This document shows positions 25,312-34,678 of a stretch of 64,000 bases of DNA, piece after piece. Position 1 is the stretch's first letter; each line of letters begins with the position of its first letter. Source of the stretch: Marinimicrobium sp. C6131 (GTDB lineage Bacteria > Pseudomonadota > Gammaproteobacteria > Pseudomonadales > Cellvibrionaceae); assembly GCF_026153455.1 (NCBI RefSeq), contig NZ_CP110629.1, forward strand, positions 2,604,001 through 2,668,000, in the 5' to 3' direction. The position numbers were made by a program, and so were the translations under genes. A model generated the notes under the pieces. It was not told the origin of the DNA, did not search any database, and saw only the letters and a program-made list of their open reading frames with translations.

Positions 25312-26418
25312 CTAGGCGCCCGGTGGCGCCGTGTTTTCATCCGCCCGACAAGCCGCGAATGTCTCCTGTAACAGGTCCTGCTCGATATCGCTGGTAATCA
25401 GCGCTTCGCCAAGCCTGCTCAGCAGTACCAACCGAAGCCGACCATCGAGCACTTTTTTGTCGACGCCCATCAGTTGCAGGAAATCCTCCGGCGTCATACT
25501 GGCCGGGGCCTTCACCGGCAGGTGCGCCCGCTCCAACAGACGGATAATCCGCGCCAGTTCATCGCCACTGATAGCGCCGCGGCGGTGCGACAGATCTGCC
25601 GCCATGACCATACCCGCAGCGACCGCCTCGCCGTGCAACCAGACGCCATAGCCCTGGTGGGTTTCAATCGCGTGGCCAAAGGTATGCCCCAGATTGAGAA
25701 TCGCGCGCAGCCCGCCTTCTCGCTCATCCCGGGCCACAACCCGGGCCTTGTTCTCACAGGAGCGCTTGACCGCATAGGCCATGGCTTTCGGGTCCCGAGC
25801 AAGGAGGTCGGGCAAATTCGACTCCAGCCACTCGAAAAACTCCCGGTCGGAAATCAGGCCGTACTTGATGACTTCGGCGATACCGGCCGACAGTTCACGC
25901 GGTGGCAGAGACTCCAGCACGGACATGTCGGCGATCACCGCCCGCGGCTGGTAGAAGGCTCCAATCATGTTCTTGCCAAGCCGGTGATTGACACCGGTTT
26001 TGCCCCCGACCGAGGAGTCCACCATGGACAACAGAGTGGTCGGCAATTGAATGAAGTCCACACCGCGCTGATAGCACGCGGCCGCGAAACCCGCCATGTC
26101 ACCGACCACGCCACCGCCCAGTGCCATAATCGTCGTCGTACGGTTGTGACGAGCCTCCAGCAGGCCATCGAAAATCAGGTTCAGAGTCTCAAGATTCTTG
26201 AACGATTCGCCATCGGGCAACACGGTGGTATCGACCTGATAACCATCCAGAAGTTCGATCAAAGCGGGCAGGTAAAGCGGTGCGATGGTGTCGTTGGTGA
26301 CGATATACACCTGTTTGGCACGCACATGGCGAATCAGCAGCTCACGGTTCTTCAGGAGCTGCTCACCAATATGAATCGGGTAGCTGCGATCGGCAAGATC
26401 GACGGTCAGAGTCTGCAT
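25312..26418 (-). CDS. aroB: 3-dehydroquinate synthase
   Basis: A 368-residue shikimate-pathway enzyme that cyclises DAHP to 3-dehydroquinate with NAD and zinc. The NAD/substrate region GGGVVGDMAGFAAACYQRG and the zinc ligands in SAGIAEVIKYG (Glu), NLGHTFGHAIE (His) and LHGEAVAAGM (His) are all present. ATG 26418 is chosen; a GTG three codons upstream is possible. It lies between aroK (68 bases upstream) and the DamX-like gene (26 bases downstream), the usual gamma-proteobacterial aroKB-damX operon. Confidence 0.96.
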   Translation of the reverse strand: MQTLTVDLADRSYPIHIGEQLLKNRELLIRHVRAKQVYIVTNDTIAPLYLPALIELLDGYQVDTTVLPDGESFKNLETLNLIFDGLLEARHNRTTTIMALGGGVVGDMAGFAAACYQRGVDFIQLPTTLLSMVDSSVGGKTGVNHRLGKNMIGAFYQPRAVIADMSVLESLPPRELSAGIAEVIKYGLISDREFFEWLESNLPDLLARDPKAMAYAVKRSCENKARVVARDEREGGLRAILNLGHTFGHAIETHQGYGVWLHGEAVAAGMVMAADLSHRRGAISGDELARIIRLLERAHLPVKAPASMTPEDFLQLMGVDKKVLDGRLRLVLLSRLGEALITSDIEQDLLQETFAACRADENTAPPGA

Positions 26419-26486
26419 AGTCGGCACTGCACTCGGGTTGTCAGAAAACCCTCATCTTAGCACACCGCCCGCCACTTTAACCGCGC

Positions 26487-26999
26487 TCAAGCCTGACTGA
26501 TGCGCTCGGCAATATCGCGCGCTACGGCCTTTGGCGGCCGCCGATCGGTAACGACAACCCAGTCGGCCACGGCACGATACAGAGGGTCGCGCTGCTCAAG
26601 CAACTCGATGATTTTCTGGCGAGGATTGTCCACCTGCAACAGTGGACGTTTTTTATCCTTGGCGGTGCGTTCGACGAGATGCTCAACAGAGGCGGTCAAA
26701 TAGCAAACGCGACCACTGCGGTGCATCACTTCAGCGTTTTCGGGACGCAATACAATGCCACCGCCGGTGGCGATTACCGCACCGGGCTCCTCCGCCAGCT
26801 CGGCCAGCACAGCCGACTCCCGGTCACGAAAACCGGACTCGCCTTCAACATCAAAGATCCAGGGAATATCGGCGCCGGTGCGCTGTTCAATAACGCGGTC
26901 GCTGTCGTAGAAGGGGACTTTCAACTCGGCCGCCAAAAGGCGGCCGATGGTTGATTTGCCGGCCCCCATGGGGCCGACCAGAAACACATTATTGGGCAT
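26487..26999 (-). CDS. aroK: Shikimate kinase
   Basis: A 170-residue kinase that phosphorylates shikimate with ATP. Walker A GPMGAGKST lies at residues 9-17. The shikimate-binding residues appear in FYDSDRVIE (Asp), FRDRESAVL (Arg) and ATGGGIVLR (Gly-rich loop), and the lid has DKKRPLL. Length is standard. It starts 3 bases after the pilQ stop, so it is co-transcribed with the pilus operon, as in Pseudomonas and Xanthomonas. Confidence 0.96.
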   Translation of the reverse strand: MPNNVFLVGPMGAGKSTIGRLLAAELKVPFYDSDRVIEQRTGADIPWIFDVEGESGFRDRESAVLAELAEEPGAVIATGGGIVLRPENAEVMHRSGRVCYLTASVEHLVERTAKDKKRPLLQVDNPRQKIIELLEQRDPLYRAVADWVVVTDRRPPKAVARDIAERISQA

Positions 27000-27002
27000 G
27001 GA

Positions 27003-29138
27003 TCAGTCAGTTAAGGTATCAGCCATAATTTTGGGAGTAATGAATACCAGCAGCTCGCGCTTTTCCTGACTGGTAATGTCCCGCTTGAACAGTCTACCCA
27101 GAACCGGGATATCGCCCAGGAACGGAACCTTGTCCTCACCCTCGACCTGTTCAACCTGGAAGATACCACCCAGCACGACGGTCTGGCCATTCTGTACCAG
27201 CACCTTGGTCATCACTTCGGTCACGTCGATCGTGGGAATACCGGACGCCTGGTTCAAAGCGCCCACCGAGTCCTGATTGATCACCAGATCCATAATGATC
27301 CGGTTATCGGGTGTGATCTGGGGGGTTACATCCAGCTTCAGCACGGCCTCTTTGAAAGCCGTCGTAGTCGCGCCACTGGCCGACGCTTCCTGGTAGGGAA
27401 TTTCGGTACCCGACATGATGGTCGCCTGCTGCTTGTCGCCGGTGATCACCTTGGGCTGGGAGACGATTTCAGCCTGGCCATTGTTCTCCAGAGCGGACAA
27501 TTCCATATCGATAAAGGCGCTGTCGGACAGTACGCTGAACGCGAAGCTGCCCGCGGGGTTATCGACCCCAAGGTCTACCATCATATTCTCTTCGAGGTCG
27601 AGGCTACCACTACCGGTGAGCCACTCGGCGGGGGAACCCGGGTTGGAATCGAGACCGGCGGTGGATCCGGCCACTTCCACCAGTGTATCCGAGGAGCGAT
27701 CAAAGCCGACCCCACCCCAGCGAACACCCATTTCGCGCCGGAAATCCGTATTGGCGATCACCAGACGCGCCTCAATCATCACCTGACGGATCGGGATATC
27801 GATCTGCTCCACCAGACGCTTGAAGGCTTCGATACGTTCAGCGGTATCCGTAATGATGATCGAATTGGTGCGTTCATCGACGATGGCATCCCCTCGATCG
27901 GACAGGACACTGCCGGTAGCGCGATTGCCCCCCTGACCGCCAGACGAACCGCCGCTACGACCGCCTTCACCCTCTTCGCCGCGGAACAGTTCAAACATTT
28001 CCCGGGCATTGGCGTAGCGGACCCGGATGTACTCGGTGCGCAGCGGTGCCAGCTCTTCCAGCTGCTGACGGGATTCGAGTTCCTGACGCTCACGCTCGGC
28101 GATCTCCGCCGCCGGCGCCACCATCAGGACATTGCCGTTCTGGCGCTTGTCCAACCCCTTGGTTTTGAGCACCAGATCCAGAGCCTGGTCCCAGGGCACA
28201 TTGTCCAGACGCAGGGTAATGCGGCCCTGAACCGTGTCACTGGCCACCAGGTTCAAGTCGGTAAAGTCGGCAATGATCTGCAGGACACTGCGCACTTCGA
28301 TATCCTGGAAGTTCAGCGACAGCTTGTCACCGGTATAGCTGAACTCCTGATCCCGCGCTTCTATTTCCCGCTCGGTCAGCGGCTTCACACTGATGACATA
28401 CTCATTGTCGGCCTGGTAGGCCATGTAGTCGTATTCGCCATTGGCATCGATATTCAGAATGGTTCCGCGACGATCCTGAGAGGCGGACACCATGGTTACC
28501 GGTGTAGCAAAGTCCACCACGTCCAGGCGCCGGCGAAGTGCTTCCGGCAGATTGACCCCGCCCAGCTCAAGCTCAATGCCTTTGGCCGTCTCGGTGACAT
28601 CGGCACTGATGTTGTCATCGGACAGGTTGATGATCACCCGGCCTTCACCTTCTTCACCACGGCGGAAGTCAATATTGGTAACCCGAGGCTCATTGTCGGC
28701 GCGCGGGGCCGTTTGCGACTGACGGTCACCCGCCACACTGGTCGCCTGGGCGGGGCGGGATACATAGCCGCCCTGGGCCGCACCGACCTCCAGTACGTAG
28801 GTATTGCCGTCGACCCGCGCACTGTAGGTGGTCAGCTCACTGAGATTCAGAATCAGGCGTGTGCGCCCCTGAGAACTGAGCACCAGGGCACTTTTGCTGT
28901 TCTCGAATGACAGTGGAAAACGGCGCTGTTCCAGGGCGCTGCTCACTTCCGGGAAGTCCAACACGATGCGCGCGGGCTGCTCGATAGTGTAGCCCTCGGG
29001 CTCGGGAGGCACGTCATCGAAATCCATTCGGACTTCGAATCGCTCCCCCGGCAGCTCCGAGAACTGGATGTTATTCAGTGACTTGGCCCACAAAAACGAA
29101 GGCGCCAGACAGACCAGTAACAAGGCTAGATTTCGCAT
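27003..29138 (-). CDS. pilQ: Type IV pilus secretin
   Basis: A 711-residue outer-membrane secretin through which the pilus leaves the cell. It has a signal peptide (LALLLVCLAPSFLWA), AMIN domains that bind peptidoglycan (about residues 20-240), an STN/N0 segment (SLNFQDIEVRSVLQIIADF), an N1 domain with a Gly/Ser-rich insertion (EGGRSGGSSGGQGG), and the secretin core ending in VPFLGDIPVLGRLFK. ATG 29138 (MRNLALL) gives a clean signal peptide; the frame is open to 29168. It is last of the pilMNOPQ set. Confidence 0.95.
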   Translation of the reverse strand: MRNLALLLVCLAPSFLWAKSLNNIQFSELPGERFEVRMDFDDVPPEPEGYTIEQPARIVLDFPEVSSALEQRRFPLSFENSKSALVLSSQGRTRLILNLSELTTYSARVDGNTYVLEVGAAQGGYVSRPAQATSVAGDRQSQTAPRADNEPRVTNIDFRRGEEGEGRVIINLSDDNISADVTETAKGIELELGGVNLPEALRRRLDVVDFATPVTMVSASQDRRGTILNIDANGEYDYMAYQADNEYVISVKPLTEREIEARDQEFSYTGDKLSLNFQDIEVRSVLQIIADFTDLNLVASDTVQGRITLRLDNVPWDQALDLVLKTKGLDKRQNGNVLMVAPAAEIAERERQELESRQQLEELAPLRTEYIRVRYANAREMFELFRGEEGEGGRSGGSSGGQGGNRATGSVLSDRGDAIVDERTNSIIITDTAERIEAFKRLVEQIDIPIRQVMIEARLVIANTDFRREMGVRWGGVGFDRSSDTLVEVAGSTAGLDSNPGSPAEWLTGSGSLDLEENMMVDLGVDNPAGSFAFSVLSDSAFIDMELSALENNGQAEIVSQPKVITGDKQQATIMSGTEIPYQEASASGATTTAFKEAVLKLDVTPQITPDNRIIMDLVINQDSVGALNQASGIPTIDVTEVMTKVLVQNGQTVVLGGIFQVEQVEGEDKVPFLGDIPVLGRLFKRDITSQEKRELLVFITPKIMADTLTD

Positions 29139-29174
29139 GGTTAACCCCAATAAGCACAGTGCTCGCATGATGGC

Positions 29175-29708
29175 CTATTCCTTTTCTTGTAATTCAATAA
29201 TTCTGGGACGCTCGACCCAGCCGTTGGCGCCATCGGCGACGATTTCCAAAAGTTCAATCTGTGACCGCGATGCGGACACGATGCGTCCGTGATTTTTACC
29301 CAGGTAGTTGCCTTCCGTGACTGCGTGTACACCTCCCTGGCCGTCGTTGATCAACGCCCAAAGCTGACCACCTTTGGTCAAGGTGCCAACCATGGTCAGG
29401 TTGGCCACATTGAAGCTCTCCAGATATTCTTTCTCCCTGTTCAGGTCCGGCTGAACCTGTTTACCGCTCAGTTGGGCACGCCGCTCTTCTTCGCGAACCG
29501 GCGGATCAAAAGGACTGCGCAGCGTCATGGCGCTATAGGTGAAAGGCCGGTAAGGCTGAAACGCCGGCAAGGGTTCAATCTGGCCGGCAGGGCGCGCTTT
29601 GGTCTGCTGGATGTACTGCTTCAAGTCGCGGTGATCGGATGAGCTACCACAGGCGGTCAGCGCGGCCAGACAGATGGCTAAACTGGTAAACGTTATAATT
29701 CTATTCAT
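29175..29708 (-). CDS. pilP: Type IV pilus lipoprotein PilP
   Basis: A 177-residue inner-membrane lipoprotein that links the PilMNO alignment complex to PilQ. It shows a signal peptide with lipobox LTAC (Cys about 20), a disordered Pro-rich region with the family-typical SPFDPP, and a C-terminal beta domain (LTKGGQLWALINDGQGGVHAV, then GNYLGKNHGRI). ATG 29708 is preferred for AGGAT about ten bases upstream; ATG 29720 is in frame. The start overlaps the end of pilO, implying translational coupling. Confidence 0.93.
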   Translation of the reverse strand: MNRIITFTSLAICLAALTACGSSSDHRDLKQYIQQTKARPAGQIEPLPAFQPYRPFTYSAMTLRSPFDPPVREEERRAQLSGKQVQPDLNREKEYLESFNVANLTMVGTLTKGGQLWALINDGQGGVHAVTEGNYLGKNHGRIVSASRSQIELLEIVADGANGWVERPRIIELQEKE

Positions 29709-30324
29709 CACTAGATTCATCCTGTGACTTATAGCGATAGGTCTTCGCCCCGATCTGCATGGTCAGCGTGCCGCTGTCTTGTTGGCGGGCAATCGTGAAG
29801 TTGTGCAGCGTCACGATACGCGGCATACCGGCAACACCACTGACGAATGTACCCAGGTCGTGATAACCCCCTTCAACGTCAATGCTGATGGGCAGCTCCA
29901 CGTAATACTCGGATTGCTGCTCGGACTCCAGGCGGATACTGTTGATGTCCAGTCCGCTTTCCGACCCTCGGGCATCGATGTCTTCCAGCAGACCCGGCAC
30001 TTCGGTATCACTGGGCAAGCGGGACAGTAGCGCACCAAAGGACTTTTCCATCTCGACCATCTGGGCGCGGTACTCCTCCAGGTTGGCAGCCTGGAAGCTC
30101 TTGGTCTCAAATGTCTGACGCAGGCTGGACTCTTCCGCCACGACACGATCGAGTTGGGCGTTCAGATCTTTGACTTTGAGGTAATAGGTCAGCGCAAAGA
30201 CCACAACCACCAGCAGGACACAGACAAAAATCTTACCCGGCAGGGGCCAGACGCCAATACGCTCAAAATCGATGTCATTGACATCAAAGTTTTTCAACTG
30301 CTCCAGGGTATCGGAAAACGCCAT
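29701..30324 (-). CDS. pilO: Type IV pilus inner-membrane protein PilO
   Basis: A 207-residue bitopic protein that dimerises with PilN in the periplasm. A short cytosolic N-terminus (FDVNDIDFERIGVWPLPGK) is followed by one membrane helix (about 30-48), a coiled coil (NAQLDRVVAEESSLRQTFE) and a ferredoxin-like C-terminal domain. It lies 2 bases after pilN and overlaps pilP by 8 bases. Confidence 0.93.
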   Translation of the reverse strand: MAFSDTLEQLKNFDVNDIDFERIGVWPLPGKIFVCVLLVVVVFALTYYLKVKDLNAQLDRVVAEESSLRQTFETKSFQAANLEEYRAQMVEMEKSFGALLSRLPSDTEVPGLLEDIDARGSESGLDINSIRLESEQQSEYYVELPISIDVEGGYHDLGTFVSGVAGMPRIVTLHNFTIARQQDSGTLTMQIGAKTYRYKSQDESSDE

Positions 30325-30326
30325 GA

Positions 30327-30902
30327 TCAGTTTCCTCCCTCATCAACACCGGCCTGATCTGTCGGCGCTGACGTGCGCACCGACATTCTGAAGGCATTTG
30401 CCTGTTCACCCTGCTCCGGCGCGGCAGTCACCGAACTCAGATTGGGCGCCGCGAACCAGTCGGACTCATCGAGATTGCGCATAAAGCTGGAGACCCGGTT
30501 ATTGGACTCCGCAATGCCTTCCAGCAGAATCACCTCACCCTGACGTTCCATTCGATTCAGATAGACACCATCGGGCACCGCGCGCACCATTTCATCAAAG
30601 TAGCGCACAATCACCGGTCGCTTGCCTTCCAGGTCCTGAATCACCCGCATCCGGGCCAACAGTTCATCGCGCTTCTCGCGCAACTCCCGGATTTCCGCCA
30701 CCGCCGCTTCCAGCGCCGAAATTTCGGTTTGCAACAGACGGTTGCGTGCTTGCTGATCAGAAATCGAGGATTGAATGCCGGACACCCACAAATAGGCCAC
30801 CAGACCCGCGAGAATCAGAACGCCCACCAGAATGCCGATGAATTCTTTTTTCTTTTCCTGGCGGTAGGCTTCCCGCCAGGGCAACAGGTTAATTCTTGCC
30901 AT
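30327..30902 (-). CDS. pilN: Type IV pilus inner-membrane protein PilN
   Basis: A 191-residue bitopic protein. The N-terminal INLLPWRE motif (residues 4-11) is the conserved cytosolic peptide that binds the actin-like protein PilM. One membrane helix follows (about 22-43), then a coiled coil and a periplasmic ferredoxin-like domain. Its ATG shares one base with the pilM stop codon (TGATG type overlap), so the two are translationally coupled. Confidence 0.93.
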   Translation of the reverse strand: MARINLLPWREAYRQEKKKEFIGILVGVLILAGLVAYLWVSGIQSSISDQQARNRLLQTEISALEAAVAEIRELREKRDELLARMRVIQDLEGKRPVIVRYFDEMVRAVPDGVYLNRMERQGEVILLEGIAESNNRVSSFMRNLDESDWFAAPNLSSVTAAPEQGEQANAFRMSVRTSAPTDQAGVDEGGN

Positions 30903-31969
30903 CAGTCGAAACTCCTCAGCGCCAGGCCGGCCGCGATCATCATCGAGGGGGCATCATTGGCCAACGCGACCGCGTTCACTTTCGAGGACACCGACATATT
31001 GGCAAAGGGGTTGGCCACCAGAGTTTGGGTACCGAGCTTTTCTTCAATCAGCCCGACCAGCCCCTCCATGGACGCGACACCACCAGCGAGCACGATGTAG
31101 TCCACATCGTTGTACTGGCTGGCGGAAAAGAAAAACTGCAATGAGCGGGTTACCTGCTGGACCACGGCTTCCTTGAAGGGACCCAGCACTTCTGACTCGT
31201 AATCATCCGGCAGGCCACCCTGCTTCTTGGCCAACCCGGCTTCTTCCATTGACAGGCCGTACCGGCGCTGGATTTCTTCCGTCAGTTGTTTGCCCCCGAA
31301 CAGTTGCTCCCGGGTGTAAACGGTGCGTCCATCGACAAGCACGCTCAGAGTGGTCATGGTGGCGCCGATATCAATGACCGCGACCACCTGGCCATCCTGA
31401 TCTTCCAACTGTTCCGCCACCAGGCTGAAGGCCCGCTCCATCGAGTAGGCCTCCACATCGACCACTTCCTCCTGAAGATCCGCCAATTGCAGGACATTGA
31501 CCCGTAGATCGATGTTTTCCCGCCGACAAGCCGCCAACAACACTTCCACCTGCTCGGGGTTACGGGGCGATTCGCCCTGCACCTCGAAATCGATGGCGAC
31601 TTCCTCCAGAGGGAACGGAATGTATTGATCGGCCTCTATAGAGATCTGAGTCTCCATGGCGTCGTCGCTGAGCCCCGCCGGCATGTCGATCATTTTGGTG
31701 ATCACAGCAGAGCCGGCAACCGCCACGGCCGCGTGCTTGAGCTTGGTTTTGGATTGCTTGACCACCGTTCGGACCACATCCGCGACCGCTTCGGGATCGT
31801 TGATGTTTTTCTCGACCACCGCCCCGGGGGGCAGCGGGCGTACGGCATAGGTCTCCACCCGGTAGCGGTCACCGTGTCGGCTGAGCTCCAGAAGCTTGAC
31901 CGACGTTGAACTGATGTCCAACCCCAAGACCGGCTTCGCCCTTTTTTCCAGGAAGCTTAGAATGCCCAT
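30902..31969 (-). CDS. pilM: Type IV pilus assembly protein PilM
   Basis: A 355-residue cytosolic actin-like ATPase of the FtsA fold. Phosphate-binding loops are visible as LGLDISSTSVKLLEL (near residue 15) and AVIDIGATMTTLSVL (near 190), with the adenosine loop in VLAGGVASMEGL. It binds the PilN N-terminus and starts the pilMNOPQ operon. Upstream lies a good promoter; no clear ribosome site precedes ATG 31969. Confidence 0.94.
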   Translation of the reverse strand: MGILSFLEKRAKPVLGLDISSTSVKLLELSRHGDRYRVETYAVRPLPPGAVVEKNINDPEAVADVVRTVVKQSKTKLKHAAVAVAGSAVITKMIDMPAGLSDDAMETQISIEADQYIPFPLEEVAIDFEVQGESPRNPEQVEVLLAACRRENIDLRVNVLQLADLQEEVVDVEAYSMERAFSLVAEQLEDQDGQVVAVIDIGATMTTLSVLVDGRTVYTREQLFGGKQLTEEIQRRYGLSMEEAGLAKKQGGLPDDYESEVLGPFKEAVVQQVTRSLQFFFSASQYNDVDYIVLAGGVASMEGLVGLIEEKLGTQTLVANPFANMSVSSKVNAVALANDAPSMMIAAGLALRSFD

Positions 31970-32005
31970 TTTTCTATCTATATCCGTAACTTAGAGGAAG
32001 TTTAT

Positions 32006-32033
32006 GTTATAGGACTTTAAGTTAAGCCTGCAA
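32006..32033 (-). promoter_or_regulatory. pilM operon promoter
   Basis: On the minus strand TTGCAG (32028-32033), a 16-base spacer and TATAAC (32006-32011) precede pilM by about 36 bases. Confidence 0.6.
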
Positions 32034-32068
32034 CAAGACCGCGCATATGTAAACAGGCAAAAAGCCCG

Positions 32069-32074
32069 TATAAT
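32069..32074 (+). promoter_or_regulatory. ponA -10 box
   Basis: A perfect TATAAT predicts a start near 32081. The -35 region is poor. Because this box overlaps an in-frame ATG at 32073, that ATG cannot be the translation start of ponA. Confidence 0.6.
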
Positions 32075-32123
32075 GCGGCGACTTGCCGCCATTTTCGCTA
32101 ACCTATTAATTCTCATAGAAAAA

Positions 32124-34634
32124 ATGCCTATCAAAAAGTCTTATCTGAACCTGCTTTTCTGGTTGTTTATCGCCGGAACTGGCGCCTCCCTCACCGTTTT
32201 GGCGGGGTTGTACCTCTATCTGAGCCCCAAATTGCCCCCCGTGGAGAGCCTCAGGCAAGTTCAATTACAGACCCCTCTGAGGGTTTATTCAAGCGACGGC
32301 AAGCTGATTGGCGAGTTTGGTGAACAGCGTCGTACACCGGTTTCGTTCGAAGAGCTGCCGGACCTTTATATTAAAGCGTTATTATCCGCCGAAGATGCGG
32401 AATTTTACGACCATCCGGGCGTATCTATTCGCGGACTTTTGCGAGCCGCGTCACAATTATTGAAAACAGGTGAGATTCAATCGGGGGGGAGCACCCTCAC
32501 AATGCAATTGGCAAGGGATTTTTTCCTGAGCCGGGAGCAGGTTTTTTCCCGTAAATTCAACGAGATCCTGCTGGCTCTTCAGATTGAGAACGAGCTCACA
32601 AAACAGGAAATTCTTGAGCTGTTCAGCAACAAAATGTTCTTTGGCAATCGCGCTTACGGTATTCAGGCGGCGGCGCAGATTTACTATGGACGGGACATCG
32701 ACGAACTGGAGCTTCATCAGTGGGCCATGATTGTGGGCGTTCTCAAGGCGCCCTCGGCCTACAACCCCCTGGCGAATCTGGAGCGGGCCATGATCCGGCG
32801 CAACTGGATCCTGGGCCGCATGCTGGAGCTGGGGCATATTGATCAGGCCACTTATGAAATCGCCGTCAACACGCCGGACGATGCCCGCTATCACGGTGCC
32901 ACCCTGGAACTCTATGCGCCCTACGTCGCGGAGCTGGCCCGCCGCGAAGCCGTTGACCGGTTCGGAGAAAATGCCTACAACGCGGGATACAAGGTCTACA
33001 CTACAATCCACAGCGACTATCAGGCGGCCGCCCAGCAGGCGGTGGTCGACGGCCTGCTGACGTACGACTGGCGCCACGGGTATCGCGGCCCGGAACAACA
33101 GCTCGGCGAACGCCCGGAAGACCTCTCAAGCTGGCGCGAGCTGCTCTCCGACACCCCGGTCTACGGAGGGTTACTGCCCGGTCTGGTGCTCTCTCTGGAA
33201 GAGCGCTCCGCCGAGATCCTGCTGGCCAATGGCGACACCATAGAGCTGGGATGGGACCAGAGCCTGTCCACGGCACGCCGTTACCTCAACGAAAACGCTC
33301 GCGGCCCTCTGCCCGAGACCGCGAGCGATGTCCTGGCGGTCGGCGACCTGATCCGCCTGCGCCAGATTGGCGGTGTCTGGCATCTGCGCCAGTTGCCCCA
33401 GGCCCAGGCCGCACTGGTCAGCCTCGACCCCCGGGATGGCGCCGTCCGCGCACTGGTGGGCGGGTTTGACTTCCGCCAGAGTAACTTCAACCGCGCCCTG
33501 CAGGCTGCCCGCCAACCGGGCTCCAGCTTCAAACCGTTTGTTTACACCGCCGCGCTGGAAAACGGCTTCACCCCGGCGACCATCGTCAATGACTCACCCA
33601 TTGTCATTGAAGATGCAAGCCTCGAGGGCGCCTGGCGCCCGGAGAACGACGGCGGGACCTTCCTTGGACCCACCCGGCTGAGAGAAGCGCTGTACCGCTC
33701 TCGCAACCTGGTCTCGATCCGGGTTCTGCGCAGCATCGGGCTATCCGCACTGCTCGACACCCTGGAGAAATTCGGGTTTGACCGCGAAGCGCTTCCGCGC
33801 AACCTGTCTCTGGCGCTGGGGAGTCATGCCCTGACGCCCATGGATATGGCGCGTGGCTATGCCATCTTTGCCAATGGCGGCTTCCGCATCGCGCCCTATC
33901 TGGTCGAGCGTATTGAAGACGACCGCGGCGAACCACTGCATGTCGCCCGCCCCGCCACAGTCTGCGAGGACTGTGAGCGCGAGCAGGAAAAAGAGGAAGC
34001 CCCCGTCAGCCTGATCGCGGACATCTACGCCAGCGAGCCGGAGCGCGCTGCCGAGGCAGGTCCAGACGACCGGCTGGCACCGGAGCAACCCGCCCAATTG
34101 AGCTTGCTTGACGAAGGCGAAACAACCCTGGAACCGCTCCCTATCGCCCCGAGAGTACTGGATGAGCGCACCGCGTTCATCATAGACTCCATGCTCCGCG
34201 ACGTGGTGGCCCGGGGGACCGGCCGTCGCGCCCGGGTACTGGACCGGGCCGACCTCGCCGGCAAAACCGGGACGACCAATGGCCCACGGGACGCCTGGTT
34301 CGCTGGCTATAACCCCGAGCTGGTCACGGTTGCCTGGCTGGGCTTCGATCAGAACACCCCGCTGGGTCGGGGCGAGTACGGCGGCACGGCCGCACTGCCG
34401 ATCTGGATTGACTACATGCGGACCGCGCTTGCCGGCAAGCCGGACCGCCCGGCGCCTCAGCCCGACGGTATTGTGACCGTGCGTATTGATCCAGAGAACG
34501 GCCAGCGGGCGCAGCCCGGGGACCCGGATGCGATCTTTGAGATTTTCCGTGCGGAGGAAGTGCCGCCCTACAATGACAATGGTAACGGCAGTAGCAGCAA
34601 TGACAGCGAGCGGCTTCCGGAAGAGCTGTTCTAG
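32124..34634 (+). CDS. mrcA: Penicillin-binding protein 1A
   Basis: An 836-residue class A PBP (PonA/MrcA) that polymerises and cross-links peptidoglycan. An N-terminal membrane helix (about 10-33) is followed by the GT51 transglycosylase domain, with the catalytic Glu90 in SAEDAEFYDHPG. An OB-like insert follows. The transpeptidase domain has SSFK (Ser467, Lys470), SRN (in YRSRNLVS) and KTGT (from Lys714). A Glu-rich insert with CEDC lies between the last two motifs. I use ATG 32124 because the upstream in-frame ATG at 32073 overlaps the -10 box. It is divergent from pilM, the Pseudomonas arrangement. Confidence 0.95.
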   Translation: MPIKKSYLNLLFWLFIAGTGASLTVLAGLYLYLSPKLPPVESLRQVQLQTPLRVYSSDGKLIGEFGEQRRTPVSFEELPDLYIKALLSAEDAEFYDHPGVSIRGLLRAASQLLKTGEIQSGGSTLTMQLARDFFLSREQVFSRKFNEILLALQIENELTKQEILELFSNKMFFGNRAYGIQAAAQIYYGRDIDELELHQWAMIVGVLKAPSAYNPLANLERAMIRRNWILGRMLELGHIDQATYEIAVNTPDDARYHGATLELYAPYVAELARREAVDRFGENAYNAGYKVYTTIHSDYQAAAQQAVVDGLLTYDWRHGYRGPEQQLGERPEDLSSWRELLSDTPVYGGLLPGLVLSLEERSAEILLANGDTIELGWDQSLSTARRYLNENARGPLPETASDVLAVGDLIRLRQIGGVWHLRQLPQAQAALVSLDPRDGAVRALVGGFDFRQSNFNRALQAARQPGSSFKPFVYTAALENGFTPATIVNDSPIVIEDASLEGAWRPENDGGTFLGPTRLREALYRSRNLVSIRVLRSIGLSALLDTLEKFGFDREALPRNLSLALGSHALTPMDMARGYAIFANGGFRIAPYLVERIEDDRGEPLHVARPATVCEDCEREQEKEEAPVSLIADIYASEPERAAEAGPDDRLAPEQPAQLSLLDEGETTLEPLPIAPRVLDERTAFIIDSMLRDVVARGTGRRARVLDRADLAGKTGTTNGPRDAWFAGYNPELVTVAWLGFDQNTPLGRGEYGGTAALPIWIDYMRTALAGKPDRPAPQPDGIVTVRIDPENGQRAQPGDPDAIFEIFRAEEVPPYNDNGNGSSSNDSERLPEELF

Positions 34635-34678
34635 TGGGCTGTGCGGCTAATTCGGTAGTGAGTCACGCGGCCCACTAG
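34631..34678. terminator. Inverted repeat containing both convergent stop codons
   Basis: CTAGTGGGC (34631-34639) and GCCCACTAG (34670-34678) are perfect arms. The TAG stops of mrcA (34632-34634) and of the convergent thermonuclease-like gene (34675-34677, read on the minus strand) both lie in the arms. There is no T run. Confidence 0.55.
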
